Below, one piece after another: positions 45,027-54,473 of a stretch of 64,000 nt of DNA. The DNA is from Trifolium pratense. Lineage: Eukaryota; Streptophyta; Magnoliopsida; Fabales; Fabaceae. A program made the translations under genes and the position numbers. Location: assembly GCF_020283565.1 (NCBI RefSeq), contig NC_060060.1, positions 72,153,257 to 72,217,256 on the forward strand. The letters are read 5' to 3'. The notes under the pieces are model-generated. The model ran no database searches. It worked only from the letters and a program-made list of their open reading frames with translations, and was not told the origin of the DNA. Each line of letters begins with the position of its first letter. Within the stretch, counting starts at the first letter, position 1.

Positions 45027-47147
45027 TCACTGAGGAGGAACGTAAGGGACGAGTCTGCCGTCAACAATCTGATTCATTGCATCAGCTTCGCCAAGGCGCT
45101 TAGCATCGAGATCTGGGAAAAGCAGCTTGACCTGCTCAATGGCAAAAGAAAAGCCTTCGTCATATTGACTGGCGGCATAGAGCTGAAGCTCTGTGACATC
45201 ACTCTCCAACCTAGCCTTTTCCTCGCCCAAAGTCCCAGCAGAAAACACCGCTGCATCCCTCTCCTTGGAAAGCTTAGAAATTTTCTCGTCCTGAGCAGCT
45301 GCATTCTCTTTAAGCTTAGTCTCAGAAGCGGCGTAGCTTTCCTTAATCTTTGCCAGCTTCTCCTCATACTCTTTCCTCAACCTCTCCGCCTCGCCTTCCT
45401 GTTCTTCCTTCAGCTTCTTAATATCTGCCTCCAGCTTGGTCTTGGTCTCAGTATACCTCTTCTCAATATCAGCAAGGTTATCATCAACGGTCTTCACCTT
45501 CTGCTTCGCCTCTTGGACCTCTTGTTCTTGGCGATTTGTCAGCAAGTAGTTGAGAAGAGTGCCCTTAACCTCGTACTCCAAAGCCTTCTTCCTCAGGTCC
45601 TCAGTAGGAGTGTTGGTGAAGCGAGTCATATCGCCAACCATAGTCACTCCCCTTTCAATGAAATCGAAAGGATCAAAAGAGCTCCAGGTAAGAGAAGCAT
45701 CGGCATCGGCGTCTTGAGAGGGAGGCTGAGAAGAACTAGAAGCCACGCCTTTGCCTTTGGAGGCGTCCTTGACCGTTTGAGTAGTACTCTCGACCCTCTG
45801 TTTTTTGGGAGGAGGAGGAGCGACACCCTCGGTCTCCTTGGCTCCAGGAGCTGCTTTCCCCGGGATCTCGACACGGATCCGCCCTTCGTGCTTCTTCTTA
45901 CTTCGCCCTTCTTTGGCAGCAGCTTCCTCCACTTGTAGCTGCTTCAATGGGTCGACCACGGCAACGGCGGGATTGGCCTTCTGCTGGCGAGCTTTTGCCA
46001 AAAACGCCAATCTCTCTTCATTAGAGATAGTCCTCATCCTCTCTGCAAAAGTAAAAAAAAAAAAAAAAAAGAAAAAAAAAAAGTTAATAATAAGGCGAGA
46101 TCAACATTAAACAGAAGTAGAAAAATACCAAATGCATTACTTACGTAAATACTCTGTCAGGGCTTCACTATTACCCTCACACCTAAGAATATCGGCAGTA
46201 TCCATAAGAGCATAGGAGTCAAGGAAGTTGACGGTATCTTGCTCAAAATCGCTTAAGGCCTCAAAGATAGCACCCTTGATAAGCCTAGGGTTATCAGTCC
46301 AGTAGAAAGGGAATAGAGGATCATCAACCTCATCATACATCAAGTCAGAAAATTCCTCAGCACTACGAACTCGAAAGAAAGAATTCTTAAAGTTCTTGAA
46401 GTTGGAAGCGTATAGATTCAGAAGGCGACGGTTAGGTTGACTGCTAAGGGAGACCAAAGTTTGCGGCTTCAAGTTCTTTATGTGGTAGAAAGAGAAAAAA
46501 ACGCCAATTGAGGGCTCCAATTCGAAGCCGGAACACATTACCTCATAGGCTTTGATAAAGGCCCAACTATTAGGATGGAGTTGGGTGGGGGCGACGTTGA
46601 GAACCTTCAATATCTCCGCCTCAAAGGAAGTAAAAGGCAACCAAATGTTGAGGGGTTGGATTACGCCGGTATAAAGATAGAAATAATGCGGCGGGTTGTC
46701 ATTCTTAGAAAATACAAACTCGTCCTCTCTGACGGGTTCGGTTATAATAGAGTCTTCATGAGAGGGGTCTGAAAGCTTGACGGCTTTCCTAAAGCTCCTC
46801 ACCATTTCCGTACTGGTATACTTTGAAGAAACTTCCATGGTGACGGGAGTATAACCAGCAACAACCAGATCTCGACAAGGATTCTTCCGCTTTCCTGTGA
46901 AAGAGGAAGGGGAGATTATGACGCAATCACTGTCATTACCACTATCAGCACTACTACTATCACTATCACTATCACTACCACTACTCCCAACATCAAAACC
47001 CCATAATTCCGAGTAAAATCCTCGGCTATTAAGAACACCGTTAGCCCTAGTATAGTGGGCGCGAACTTGTTGCGCCCATTCGAGATAACTAGGAGCAGAA
47101 ATAGGAACCCTCCCCTCATTATCATCTAACTCCCTCAAAATAACCAT
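45027..47147 (-). CDS. Antisense accessory gene 1: gypsy-type 'transposase' domain plus coiled coil (672 aa)
   Basis: Exon 1 47147-46145 and exon 2 46042-45027 join through a 102-base GT-AG intron (46043-46144) with a long T-rich tract before the acceptor. The split Gln codon keeps the frame. Residues 55-80 are an Asp/Ser run ending in CVIIS, SUMO-interaction-like. Residues about 95-265 resemble the 'putative gypsy type transposase' domain (Pfam PF04195, from memory): LPFTSFEAEILKVLNVAPTQ, NSWAFIKAYEVMC. Despite its name no catalytic activity is known for that family. A basic motif (PPPPKKQRVE) near 412-421 may be a nuclear signal. Residues about 500-620 are heptad-rich coiled coil. It opposes gag-pol and has its own TATA-like box. 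Function unknown. Confidence 0.8.
46043..46144 (-). other. Intron of antisense accessory gene 1
   Basis: Donor TTAC/GTAAGT and acceptor TTTTGCAG/AGAGG on the minus strand. About 40 bases of nearly pure T (plus-strand A runs at 46053-46081) precede the acceptor. Removal links residues 334 and 336 in frame; without splicing exon 1 would end two codons later (TAA). Confidence 0.8.
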
Positions 47148-47157
47148 CTTTCTAAAC

Positions 47158-47233
47158 CTAAATCAGAAAATTAGGGTTCCTACGCAACACAGACCAAACC
47201 GGCGAAAAGGAATAAGGTATAAAAGAAGAATAC
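47158..47233 (-). other. Possible 5'-UTR intron of antisense accessory gene 1
   Basis: Donor CCTAAG/GTATTC and acceptor TGATTTAG/GTTTAG on the minus strand bracket 76 bases just upstream of the ATG at 47147. Length and sites are acceptable for a plant intron; evidence is splice-site shape only. Confidence 0.4.
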
Positions 47234-47385
47234 CTTAGGAAATTGACAAAGCTTGGAGCAATAAACTGGAAGCGTCCTAACACGAAGCGTTGAACAAAGG
47301 CTTGCTGGTGAATCGAAGAAGGATATGCGAAAAAGAATACGGATTTGCGAGAAGAAATAAGTAAAGGGAAAGAGAAACAGAGATA

Positions 47386-47395
47386 CTATTTAAAG
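47386..47395 (-). promoter_or_regulatory. TATA-like box of antisense accessory gene 1
   Basis: The minus-strand sequence CTTTAAATAG lies about 240 bases upstream of the ATG at 47147. A transcription start near 47360 and the possible UTR intron would leave a normal leader. Confidence 0.5.
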
Positions 47396-47836
47396 AGGAA
47401 AACCTTTTCGGCTGTTTGAAGTCCAGAAGTTGAAGCAAGAGGTAACGCACGCGTCGTCGGATTAAATACGTGTCAAAGCGCGCATCTCAAGAGTAAATCA
47501 TGGAAGATTTATCGTCAGATAGTTAAAAACCACGCCCACAGGCGAGGTAACTATCTATAACGCCTTTAAAGGAAGGGCCACGCCAGGACGCATTATCTCG
47601 CCAAAAAAGCAAAAACTTGATTCGCCTTGGGGGCGCAACAAAGATATCCAAAACAACGCCCAACGAGAAAAAGCCAAAAATCAAGGAGAGGCAAGACATA
47701 AAATAAAGCAAAGACAAGACATAAAGTAAGGCATTCCACTCAAGGCAAGAAGAGAAATTTTTATTAATAGCAGGAGGTACAGAGTACAACGAGAAAAAAT
47801 AGAGGCTACAGACAAAGGACCAGTCCCTAAATCCTA
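47396..47836. other. Gypsy spacer between antisense genes 1 and 2
   Basis: No convincing coding sequence. The 105-codon ORF on the minus strand at 47523-47840 directly abuts gene 2 but has the hydrophobic, low-complexity look of a non-coding translation. This interval should hold the promoter of gene 1 and the 3' UTR of gene 2. Confidence 0.45.
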
Positions 47837-48154
47837 TCAATCAGACTCTGAATCCTTCTGCGCAGGCTCAGGGAAAGTCATCTTGGATTCCACGGTGACC
47901 CGGGACCCCTCTTCTTCACTGGACGAAGAAGCACGAAGCTCAGGAGGAATATAGGTCTCCAGAAACGAAACATAATCCTCATCACCACTACCAGAATCGG
48001 AGGTATCCGAGGAAAGAACGATAACCTCCACCTTTTTGACATCCTTAGACCTTCGGGAGCGAGTGGAGTTGGAGGTAGACACCTCTACCCTTTTCTTCCT
48101 TCGCTGAGTTTGAGACTTCTCAGCATCAGGCATTTTGGCATTGTTCTTCTCCAT
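47837..48154 (-). CDS. Antisense accessory gene 2: 105-aa basic/acidic protein with SUMO-interaction-like motif
   Basis: Single exon with ATG at 48154, about 50 bases downstream of a good TATA box. The N-terminal half is basic (SQTQRRKKRVEV, TRSRRSKDVKK; possible nuclear signals). Residues 42-50, VEVIVLSSD, followed by a Ser/Asp/Glu stretch (TSDSGSGDED), match the usual form of a SUMO-interacting motif: a short hydrophobic core next to acidic residues. The rest is Ser/Glu-rich and probably disordered. No enzymatic domain is visible. The same strand and spacing as its neighbours suggest it is part of an accessory module of the retrotransposon. Function is inference only. Confidence 0.6.
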   Translation of the reverse strand: MEKNNAKMPDAEKSQTQRRKKRVEVSTSNSTRSRRSKDVKKVEVIVLSSDTSDSGSGDEDYVSFLETYIPPELRASSSSEEEGSRVTVESKMTFPEPAQKDSESD

Positions 48155-48200
48155 CGTGATGATTCAAAACAAATTGATATAAATTTGAGTTCTATCAGGT

Positions 48201-48211
48201 GATATTTATAG
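48201..48211 (-). promoter_or_regulatory. TATA box of antisense accessory gene 2
   Basis: CTATAAATATC on the minus strand, about 50 bases upstream of the ATG. The start of transcription would be near 48175, giving a 5' leader of roughly 20 bases. Confidence 0.6.
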
Positions 48212-48545
48212 TCAATTTTTAACCTTAACATCGTTATTAACGATAGCAATCAATGCTTGGACGGTCGTAACCACCAACTTTTGACTGTCTCGAGAAATGT
48301 CACTTTTACGTTTCCAAGGAGTTAAAATTTGACCCATCTTAGTTATGGAAGATTACAAAAGGAGGCGGTACTAAAAGGAACAAAAGAACAGCACATAAGG
48401 AAAGGAAATTGCTTAATATTCAAATTTTTTGCAAAGGGAATACAACGGAAGCAAGAAACAGAATGAAAATAACGAAGGTTCAAAGATACGGAAACAAATT
48501 ACAAACATAGGAAAAAAGACATAAAAGAGCAAGCAAGCAAAGACT
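48212..48545. other. Gypsy spacer between antisense genes 2 and 3
   Basis: Non-coding; upstream of gene 2 and downstream of gene 3. A tttgactgtctcgag stretch near 48281 is the only GC-richer spot. Nothing else is recognisable. Confidence 0.45.
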
Positions 48546-49190
48546 TCATGGCATGGTAGAACTCCCCAATTCACCAGCGTCGGCGACGGCGATACGGTGC
48601 ATTTCCTCCAGCGCCCGTTTCACCCTCTTCGCCTTCACCATGTTTTCTTCAATAGGCTTCAGATCCTCTCTCAGCTCGTTCTGCTTGTCCAAAAGGTCCA
48701 CCAAAGAATGGCGCATGGAAATCAGCTTAGCAACATCATCCCTAATCTCGCCTTGAAGAGCCCTCTTCCTCTTCACAAGCGGTTTCATCTCCTTGTTCAG
48801 CAGCGCCAGACGATCGTCCACTCTCCGCTCCTCGTTAAAGCATATTCCTAAGATTTCCTCTTGCACACCCATGGTCTCTTTCGTGATCTCTATCTGGCTA
48901 TCAACAGCTTCAGTAACTTCGAAATGACATTCCTTAACATTCTCCACAGCAATCACAAAGGAGGCGTTAGCTTTTAACTCCTTTTCCAGACGCAAGACAC
49001 TATCGAGAAAGCGCTTCTCTTCTTTGGTCAATCTCCAGCAGTAGTCATTAAGCTCCTTGACGAATTCAGAAAATTCGCCAAAATCCTCCATCAGGTCTTC
49101 AGTATTTAGGGTCAGCATACGACGGAGCCGTTTGATAACCGGAGAGGCGGGAGACTGACCGCATTCAAAAGGAGGATTTTTGGGAGACAT
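48546..49190 (-). CDS. Antisense accessory gene 3: 214-aa coiled-coil protein
   Basis: Single exon, ATG at 49190, stop at 48546, with a TATA box about 70 bases upstream. After a short N-terminal segment (residues 1-25, with the basic IKRLRRM), nearly the whole protein is charged and helical, with heptad-like Leu/Val/Ile spacing at about 30-75 and 95-200 (for example MVKAKRVKRALEEMHRI). This is the look of a coiled coil. No catalytic motif or zinc finger is present. It may oligomerise or pair with the coiled coil of accessory gene 1. I know no named family for it. Confidence 0.65.
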   Translation of the reverse strand: MSPKNPPFECGQSPASPVIKRLRRMLTLNTEDLMEDFGEFSEFVKELNDYCWRLTKEEKRFLDSVLRLEKELKANASFVIAVENVKECHFEVTEAVDSQIEITKETMGVQEEILGICFNEERRVDDRLALLNKEMKPLVKRKRALQGEIRDDVAKLISMRHSLVDLLDKQNELREDLKPIEENMVKAKRVKRALEEMHRIAVADAGELGSSTMP

Positions 49191-49258
49191 AACTTTGAAA
49201 AGAAGTCTAGAATTTCAGCAAACAACAAGGGATGAATTGATCGGGGCGCCGAATGCTT

Positions 49259-49267
49259 CATTTATAG
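49259..49267 (-). promoter_or_regulatory. TATA box of antisense accessory gene 3
   Basis: CTATAAATG on the minus strand, about 70 bases upstream of the ATG at 49190, leaving a leader of roughly 40 bases. Confidence 0.6.
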
Positions 49268-49433
49268 ATAAAGAAATCTCATCGTGGCAATAGTTAGTGG
49301 GGAGACGGTTGATGAAAATTACACACGAACAGAGGAACGTGCGCCAGGAAGTGGGAAAGGACGTAATTTCGCGCCACAATATTGAGAGGGAAAATTCGAA
49401 TCACATTTAAGTACTTCACCCCTTCGGACTTCG

Positions 49434-49446
49434 TACTTGGGGGGCT
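49434..49446 (+). promoter_or_regulatory. Polypurine tract of the Gypsy element
   Basis: A G-rich stretch (acttggggggct) immediately precedes the 3' LTR, where the plus-strand primer for reverse transcription is made. Confidence 0.7.
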
Positions 49447-49447
49447 G

Positions 49448-49931
49448 TGGACTGGGCAATGGGCTTAACGATGTAACCAGCAAGCCCAATGAATATCAGA
49501 AGGAGAATAGGCCCAAATCAAGTAAATTCTAAATATCCATTAGGCGACACGAAGTCCCGGGCGTGATTGATAATAGTGGGGCAACGCCCAGAAGTTGAAT
49601 CCCGCACTGTTATAAATATCTTCTTCTTCTTCCTGGTGTTAGCAACTGACTTGGGAAGGAATAAACCAACCTCCCAAAACCGCCATGGCTTGGAGACCAA
49701 GGTTCTCATCCCTATTTTCACGCCACACCACCGAAGAAAATGCTAAGGACCGGATTTTTAGGAACCCTAGCTTGGAGAAGAAGACTTTAATGGTCTATAA
49801 ATAGTTTCATATTTTCATCTGAAAAGGGAGGGAATTCTGACTTATTAAACTCCCAGGGTTGTTGGGATTGAACTGAGTGTAATCACACCATTTAATCAAT
49901 AATACAAACCCCCTTGTTTTTTACCAGAACA
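49448..49931 (+). repeat. 3' LTR of the Gypsy element
   Basis: 484 bases, TGGACTGGG to CCAGAACA, the same length as the 5' LTR and differing from it in my comparison only at LTR base 15. It is followed directly by attagtat, the flanking repeat. Confidence 0.95.
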
Positions 49932-50227
49932 ATTAGTATTGGTTGATAGTGTAAAATTATTTTACACTGTCAGTGCATATTTTTTAAAAGTTGGCTAACG
50001 GTAGGGACCTAAAGCAAATCTTTTTTAAAGTGCAAGGACCAAAACCAAACAAAATAAAGTGTAAGGATCAATACCAAAATATGATACAAGTGTAGGGACT
50101 AATAACATATTTAAGCCTACATTATATATTGCCCATAATTTCATTTATCTAGAATCTAAAATTAGCAACACAGGTTCTGAAAAGCAACTGTTCACTTGCT
50201 TTGAGAAAAAAATAATTAAAACACAAA

Positions 50228-51382
50228 TTTTTTTTTTGAATAGCAAACAGTTTATTAACCAACAATCAAGGCACAAGAAGGGCCAAGAGAGGGGAAAGAA
50301 AAATAAATTCAAGTAGTAGATGTGGTCATCTAAATCTAACAAGAGACCAAACACCAACTCCACCTTAACAGAGAGGAAAAAACACCCATCCCAAAAAGCT
50401 ATAACACCAAAACACCTATACCTTAAGGATCATCAACTATTTATACAAATGCCCGGCTCCAAGCACCATTCATAGAAGAGGCAAGGGGAAATCTTCAACC
50501 GCTCCAAACTCCATTTCCACGAAGTAACTTTCGCCTCCTCTATAATATCACAAGGCTTCAACTCAAGATTATTAAAAACCATATTGTTCCTTGCTCTCCA
50601 AATAGCCCAAAGGACCGAGTGCCACACCAACCGAAAACCTTGCCTAGTTTTCTTCGTCGAGGCCGCTTCTTCAAAACACGCGAAAAGTTGGAACAAATTT
50701 GGAGGCATCACAATCACCACTCCTAACCACTTAAAAATTGCGTACCACACCGAATGAGCCACTTTACAATGAAGGAATAAATGACTTGACGATTCCGGAG
50801 AAACATTGCACCAAACACAATTACCTCCCAAAATATTTTGAATAATTCCCCTCAAAAGAAGATTATCTTTTGTCGGGACCCGGTCGTGTAGAAGTTGCCA
50901 AGAAAAACAATAACCTTTGACGGCGCCGGACTATTCCAAATATCACTAAAAATCTTTGATTCCAACGGACTTATCCAAGGTCCCAGAACAATCTCCCTAA
51001 AAAGCGCATCATAAGCGGACTTCATCGTAAAACTCCCATCCGGAGAAACGCTCCACCACCACTTATCCTCCTCATGAGAAAGTCTCACATCATCTATAGA
51101 GACCAACAATTGAGCAACACTCTTCTCTTCCCATTGGAAAAGGGACCGTCTCCAAAGCAACTTCCATCTATGGCTCTCCCCCTCGCCATTCTCCACCACA
51201 TCACTAATACACGCTAACTTTTGCAACGAGAGAGAAAACAAACGAGGAAATTTAACACAAAGAGGAATCTCTCCAATCCATTTATCCACCCAAAAACGAG
51301 TTAGCCTACCATTACCAAGCCTTTTATCTATCACCTCCACTAGCCAATTCCTCGATTCAACACAAACTGATTGGCCAATGAT
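50228..51382 (-). mobile_element. 5'-truncated LINE with frameshift
   Basis: Poly(A) shows as T at 50228-50237. Two minus-strand open stretches, 51439-50852 and 50855-50433, together cover the C-terminal part of a LINE ORF2, including FTMKSAYDALFRE and the zf-RVT cluster (CVWCNVSPESSSHLFLHC). They are in different frames, joined near 50870-50900 by a frameshift. Similar A-rich sequence at both borders (attaaaacacaaa at 50214, attaaaaacaaaa at 51383) looks like a diverged target duplication. It lies 100 bases right of the Mutator-type element. Confidence 0.8.
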
Positions 51383-51684
51383 ATTAAAAACAAAAATTGC
51401 ATATATTAACATATCTTTTTCTATATTAATATCTCTCACATTTATGTGAGGGTACTTATGTCAATTTACAAAATACATCTCTTTCTTTCCTCTCACTTTC
51501 TTTTCACTTTCACTTATACCAAACAACCAATTAATCCCTCTACTTTCCATTCACTTACCACTCACTTTCATTCCTCCAATAATCTTTCCTCTTACTTTCT
51601 TTCCTTCAACTTTCTTCTATCATCCAAACAAAGCCTAAGTGTATTGATTTTAAAGAGTATTTTTCCTGAACACATCTTTTACAT
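51383..51684. other. C/T-rich spacer
   Basis: Pyrimidine-rich non-coding sequence with repeated 'cactttc' and 'tttcctc' words at 51480-51610. No gene is visible. Confidence 0.4.
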
Positions 51685-51802
51685 TTACTAGTTACTAGTT
51701 ACTAGTTACTAGTTACTATTACTATTACTAGTTACTAGTTACTAGTTACTAGTTACTAGTTACTAGTTACTAGTTACTAGTTACTAGTTACTAGTTACTA
51801 GT
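51685..51802 (+). repeat. Heptanucleotide array (ttactag)n
   Basis: About sixteen copies of ttactag, interrupted once near 51715-51729 by shortened (tta)ctatt units. The unit is unrelated to the plant telomere repeat tttaggg. Confidence 0.95.
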
Positions 51803-52405
51803 AAATAAAAGGAAGATTGAGTTGCTCAAAAGCAAGCATTGTGATGATGTGGCATGCTTTAGAGAGCTTCTCATATCTATTTAAAATTTGTTCCACAATT
51901 TATTTTGTGTGTCCATTCATCCTCCAAAATAATTATCTATATGTTACAATAATAATGGCTCCCAATAATAATGAAAGAAAGAAAAGAAAAAAAAGATCAA
52001 ATTACAAAAGAACAATGAATAGATATATGCTCTTTCATATTTTACACTACCAAACATAAAATATAAATCATGCATGCGTAAATATGATTTGCAATTTGTA
52101 AAATTTTACTTTAAATAAATAAACCAAATAAAAAAATTACTCCTCAAAAAAATTCCATGCTTGACAAAATAAATAAATTTTATGAAAACAAATACTTTAG
52201 TTATATTGTTTATTAATTAATTACTATTGTGCTATTATTTAAAAAAAATTAACTTTGTCACACCAACTTTTAAACTACCATTCTTTCGTATTCCTTAACT
52301 CTTATTATTTAACTATGACAAATAAATTTATCAAACAATCCTTTAAAAGGAAGATTGAGTTGTTCACAAGCAAGCATTGTGATGATGTGACACTCTATAA
52401 GAAAA
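51803..52405 (+). repeat. Pair of ~55-bp direct repeats about 540 bp apart
   Basis: The phrase aaaaggaagattgagttg, continuing to caagcattgtgatgatgtg, occurs at about 51807-51860 and again at 52347-52400 with a few changes. The copies could be short LTR-like ends or a local duplication. The intervening sequence is AT-rich and non-coding. Confidence 0.7.
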
Positions 52406-54473
52406 GTTTACAATCTCTATTAAAACCTTTTCATATTTTTTCATATAATAGAGTTACTCTAATAATAAATAATAAATAATAATAATAATATATTAAAAAA
52501 AACTAACACAATTTATTGTTGTTGAATTGAGACAAAAATGAATTGCAAGCAATGAAAGGTGGAATGGTGCATCATGTTATTGTTTTAATTGCATTGCAAT
52601 ATTATTAAAATATATATTGTATGTTACAGTTCCCTATTAATGCAATTGAAAACAAAGAATTCTTGGAGACACTAATATTGAATATGTTAATTTAGCTAAT
52701 TATCAAACACAAGCTCTATATAAAGTTAACCCAAAAGCTAATTATCACCACCACCATATCAGGAAGTCTACCTTCTATGTTTTAACAAAATTTTAATTTA
52801 TCTATCTCATAGCAAAAACTCTATGGTTTCTTTGTGTAACATCTCCATGAGAAAAAGTTATGCTTCTTCACCTTCCATATGTTAAAGTTACACATTATAG
52901 TGTCTTGAATTGATTTAAAAGCTATTGTGTGCATATATATAGTTACATCATAAGTATATTGGTTTTTGTCCTTGGTAGGTGATGGTGTCTAACCTCTTAG
53001 AGTATCATGTATGTCTACATGTGATTGATTAAGAAATTGATATACATATATGTGATAGTTGCCTATTAATATGTTTGTAAATTGGAATTTTTCTATTACT
53101 CTGAGTTTAGAACATCTCTAATCATTTTTTATATTTCTTTTTTAGGTTGGATATTTTTTTAAATATCAACCGGTGTTTTGTTCGATGATTAATTAAACTT
53201 TGAGTTGAATCGATTAATATGAATATGACTTTTTTTTCATGTGAAGGAGGAGAACAGGATAAAACATACTTCTATTTTTGCTTACGTTGCATCCTATGAA
53301 TGTTTGTAAACCTATGAAATGACACCTCATGTGAGGATGTGTATTTAACTCTGATGGCAGTTTGTAAACCATCATTTTTTTTAATTGATATAATGTTTGT
53401 AATTAGACAACTTTCTTTTTTCATTTATTATTTTATTAGTCAATGTTTTAGCTTATTTGTTTCTTATTTTCTTTTTCATTTATTATTTTATATAAGGTAA
53501 AAGATTTGTATAAAAAATTGTTGATTAATGGGAATATAATTAATTTTTTTTCATGTGAATAAGTTGAAGAGGATAAAAGAGACTTCTATTTATTGATTTT
53601 GAAGTCCCTTAAAATTTATATAGATCGAGGGTATATTGATGTTGGAGGCATTCAATTAAAAGAAGACAATCCAAATAATTTAGAAATATAAATATGTGTC
53701 TCATTTTTAAATACTATATTGTCTACAATGTGTAGGTAATCTACTTGATCTCAATCAAGAGAAATATAGAAACAATAACAAAGTAGAAATTAAAATTTTT
53801 TTTTTTTTTTGTAGTTGATACTCAAGTCATGTGATTCTTATAATTGTATTACATGCAAGAAGTATATTGATTCAACTTGACTTAGAGGTTGTCCAAATAT
53901 ATAATCTTCATGCATTTATCGTATAACACTTGCCTAAATCTGGATGGTTCAATATGAATATATATGAATTTTAATAGATGGTCCTATTTTAATCTACGCA
54001 TGACATCTTATTCTTACAACCATAAAATGAATCGATGAAAAGAATTGTGCTAAAAACATGTTAGTTTAGAAATTGTGCTAAATACTTTTTCCTCCCACTT
54101 AGAATTGTACTAAAAACTTTCTAAATTAAATTAAAAAAAGACAAAAATTATTAAATAAAAATTGTTGATGCTCATTTGTCAAAATAAATTTTAGAAATTA
54201 TTAAAACCGTAGATGTTAAAATATATTTACATATATTTAGAAAATATAATCACACATATATTTAAACATATTTACACACAACTAAAATTCACCAATAATT
54301 CAAAAATTATTAATTTAATTTACGTAATAATATAACTTTTTGGATAAATTAATTACATATTCTAAAAGAATGTTTACGTTACGGCTGAAAATAAAATAGT
54401 GGAATATTTATAAGAATAAGATGACATTTTTTTAAGCAAATAAGAAAATGACACATGTTAAATCTTAAATTCA
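52406..54473. other. 2-kb AT-rich region without genes
   Basis: No ORF of note. Two diverged copies of a tttttttcatgtgaa...gaggataaaa...acttctattt phrase (about 53228-53278 and 53548-53598) show an internal duplication. At 54055-54115 the phrase agaattgtgctaaaaac is repeated. Nothing else is recognisable. Confidence 0.5.

Larger units (their letters stand above)
36672..49931 (+). mobile_element. Young, complete Ty3/Gypsy retrotransposon, Tat lineage (13.26 kb)
   Basis: Two 484-bp LTRs, a primer-binding site, a polypurine tract, one gag-pol ORF, a 3' minisatellite and three antisense genes. An 8-base direct repeat, attagtat, lies immediately outside the LTRs (36664-36671 and 49932-49939); Gypsy duplications are usually 5 bases, so some of the match may be chance. 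Tat affinity is inferred from the second RNase H domain before integrase, no chromodomain, a tandem-repeat-bearing 3' region and antisense extra ORFs. LTR near-identity implies recent insertion. Confidence 0.93.
36543..49988. mobile_element. Small MITE (about 190 bp before insertion), split by the Gypsy element
   Basis: The left arm tttaaaaaatacgcaccgtcagtgtaaatt...ttttacactgacaaccaat (36543-36590) is inverted at 49944-49988 (tgatagtgtaaaattattttacactgtcagtgcatatttttta). The centre, including a 'ccacatcat' stretch, lies at 36590-36671. The Gypsy element is inserted within it. Borders are approximate. Confidence 0.7.
36115..50117. mobile_element. Mutator-type element carrying nested insertions, 9-bp target duplication
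   Basis: The left end (ggcttaaatatgtgattagtc) and right end (inverse of ggcttaaatatgttattagtc) start inverted arms with 'ggtccttacacttta' and 'ttgctttaggt' motifs on both sides (36115-36250 and 49985-50117). The 9-base tacattata lies directly outside both ends (36106-36114 and 50118-50126). Without later insertions it would be well under 1 kb. It hosts a smaller MITE, which hosts the Gypsy element. Confidence 0.88.

Noticed and set aside
45165..45938. 257-codon plus-strand ORF opposite accessory gene 1
   Set aside because: It mirrors the coiled-coil coding strand; its Leu/Ser-rich sequence is the expected complement of Glu/Lys-rich codons. The minus-strand gene has the domain, intron and promoter.
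47523..47840. 105-codon minus-strand ORF abutting accessory gene 2
   Set aside because: Low-complexity hydrophobic translation without a plausible domain; no separate TATA box at a suitable distance. It is more likely the 3' UTR of gene 2.
51685..51802. Possible interstitial telomere repeats
   Set aside because: The unit is ttactag, not tttaggg or a variant of it.
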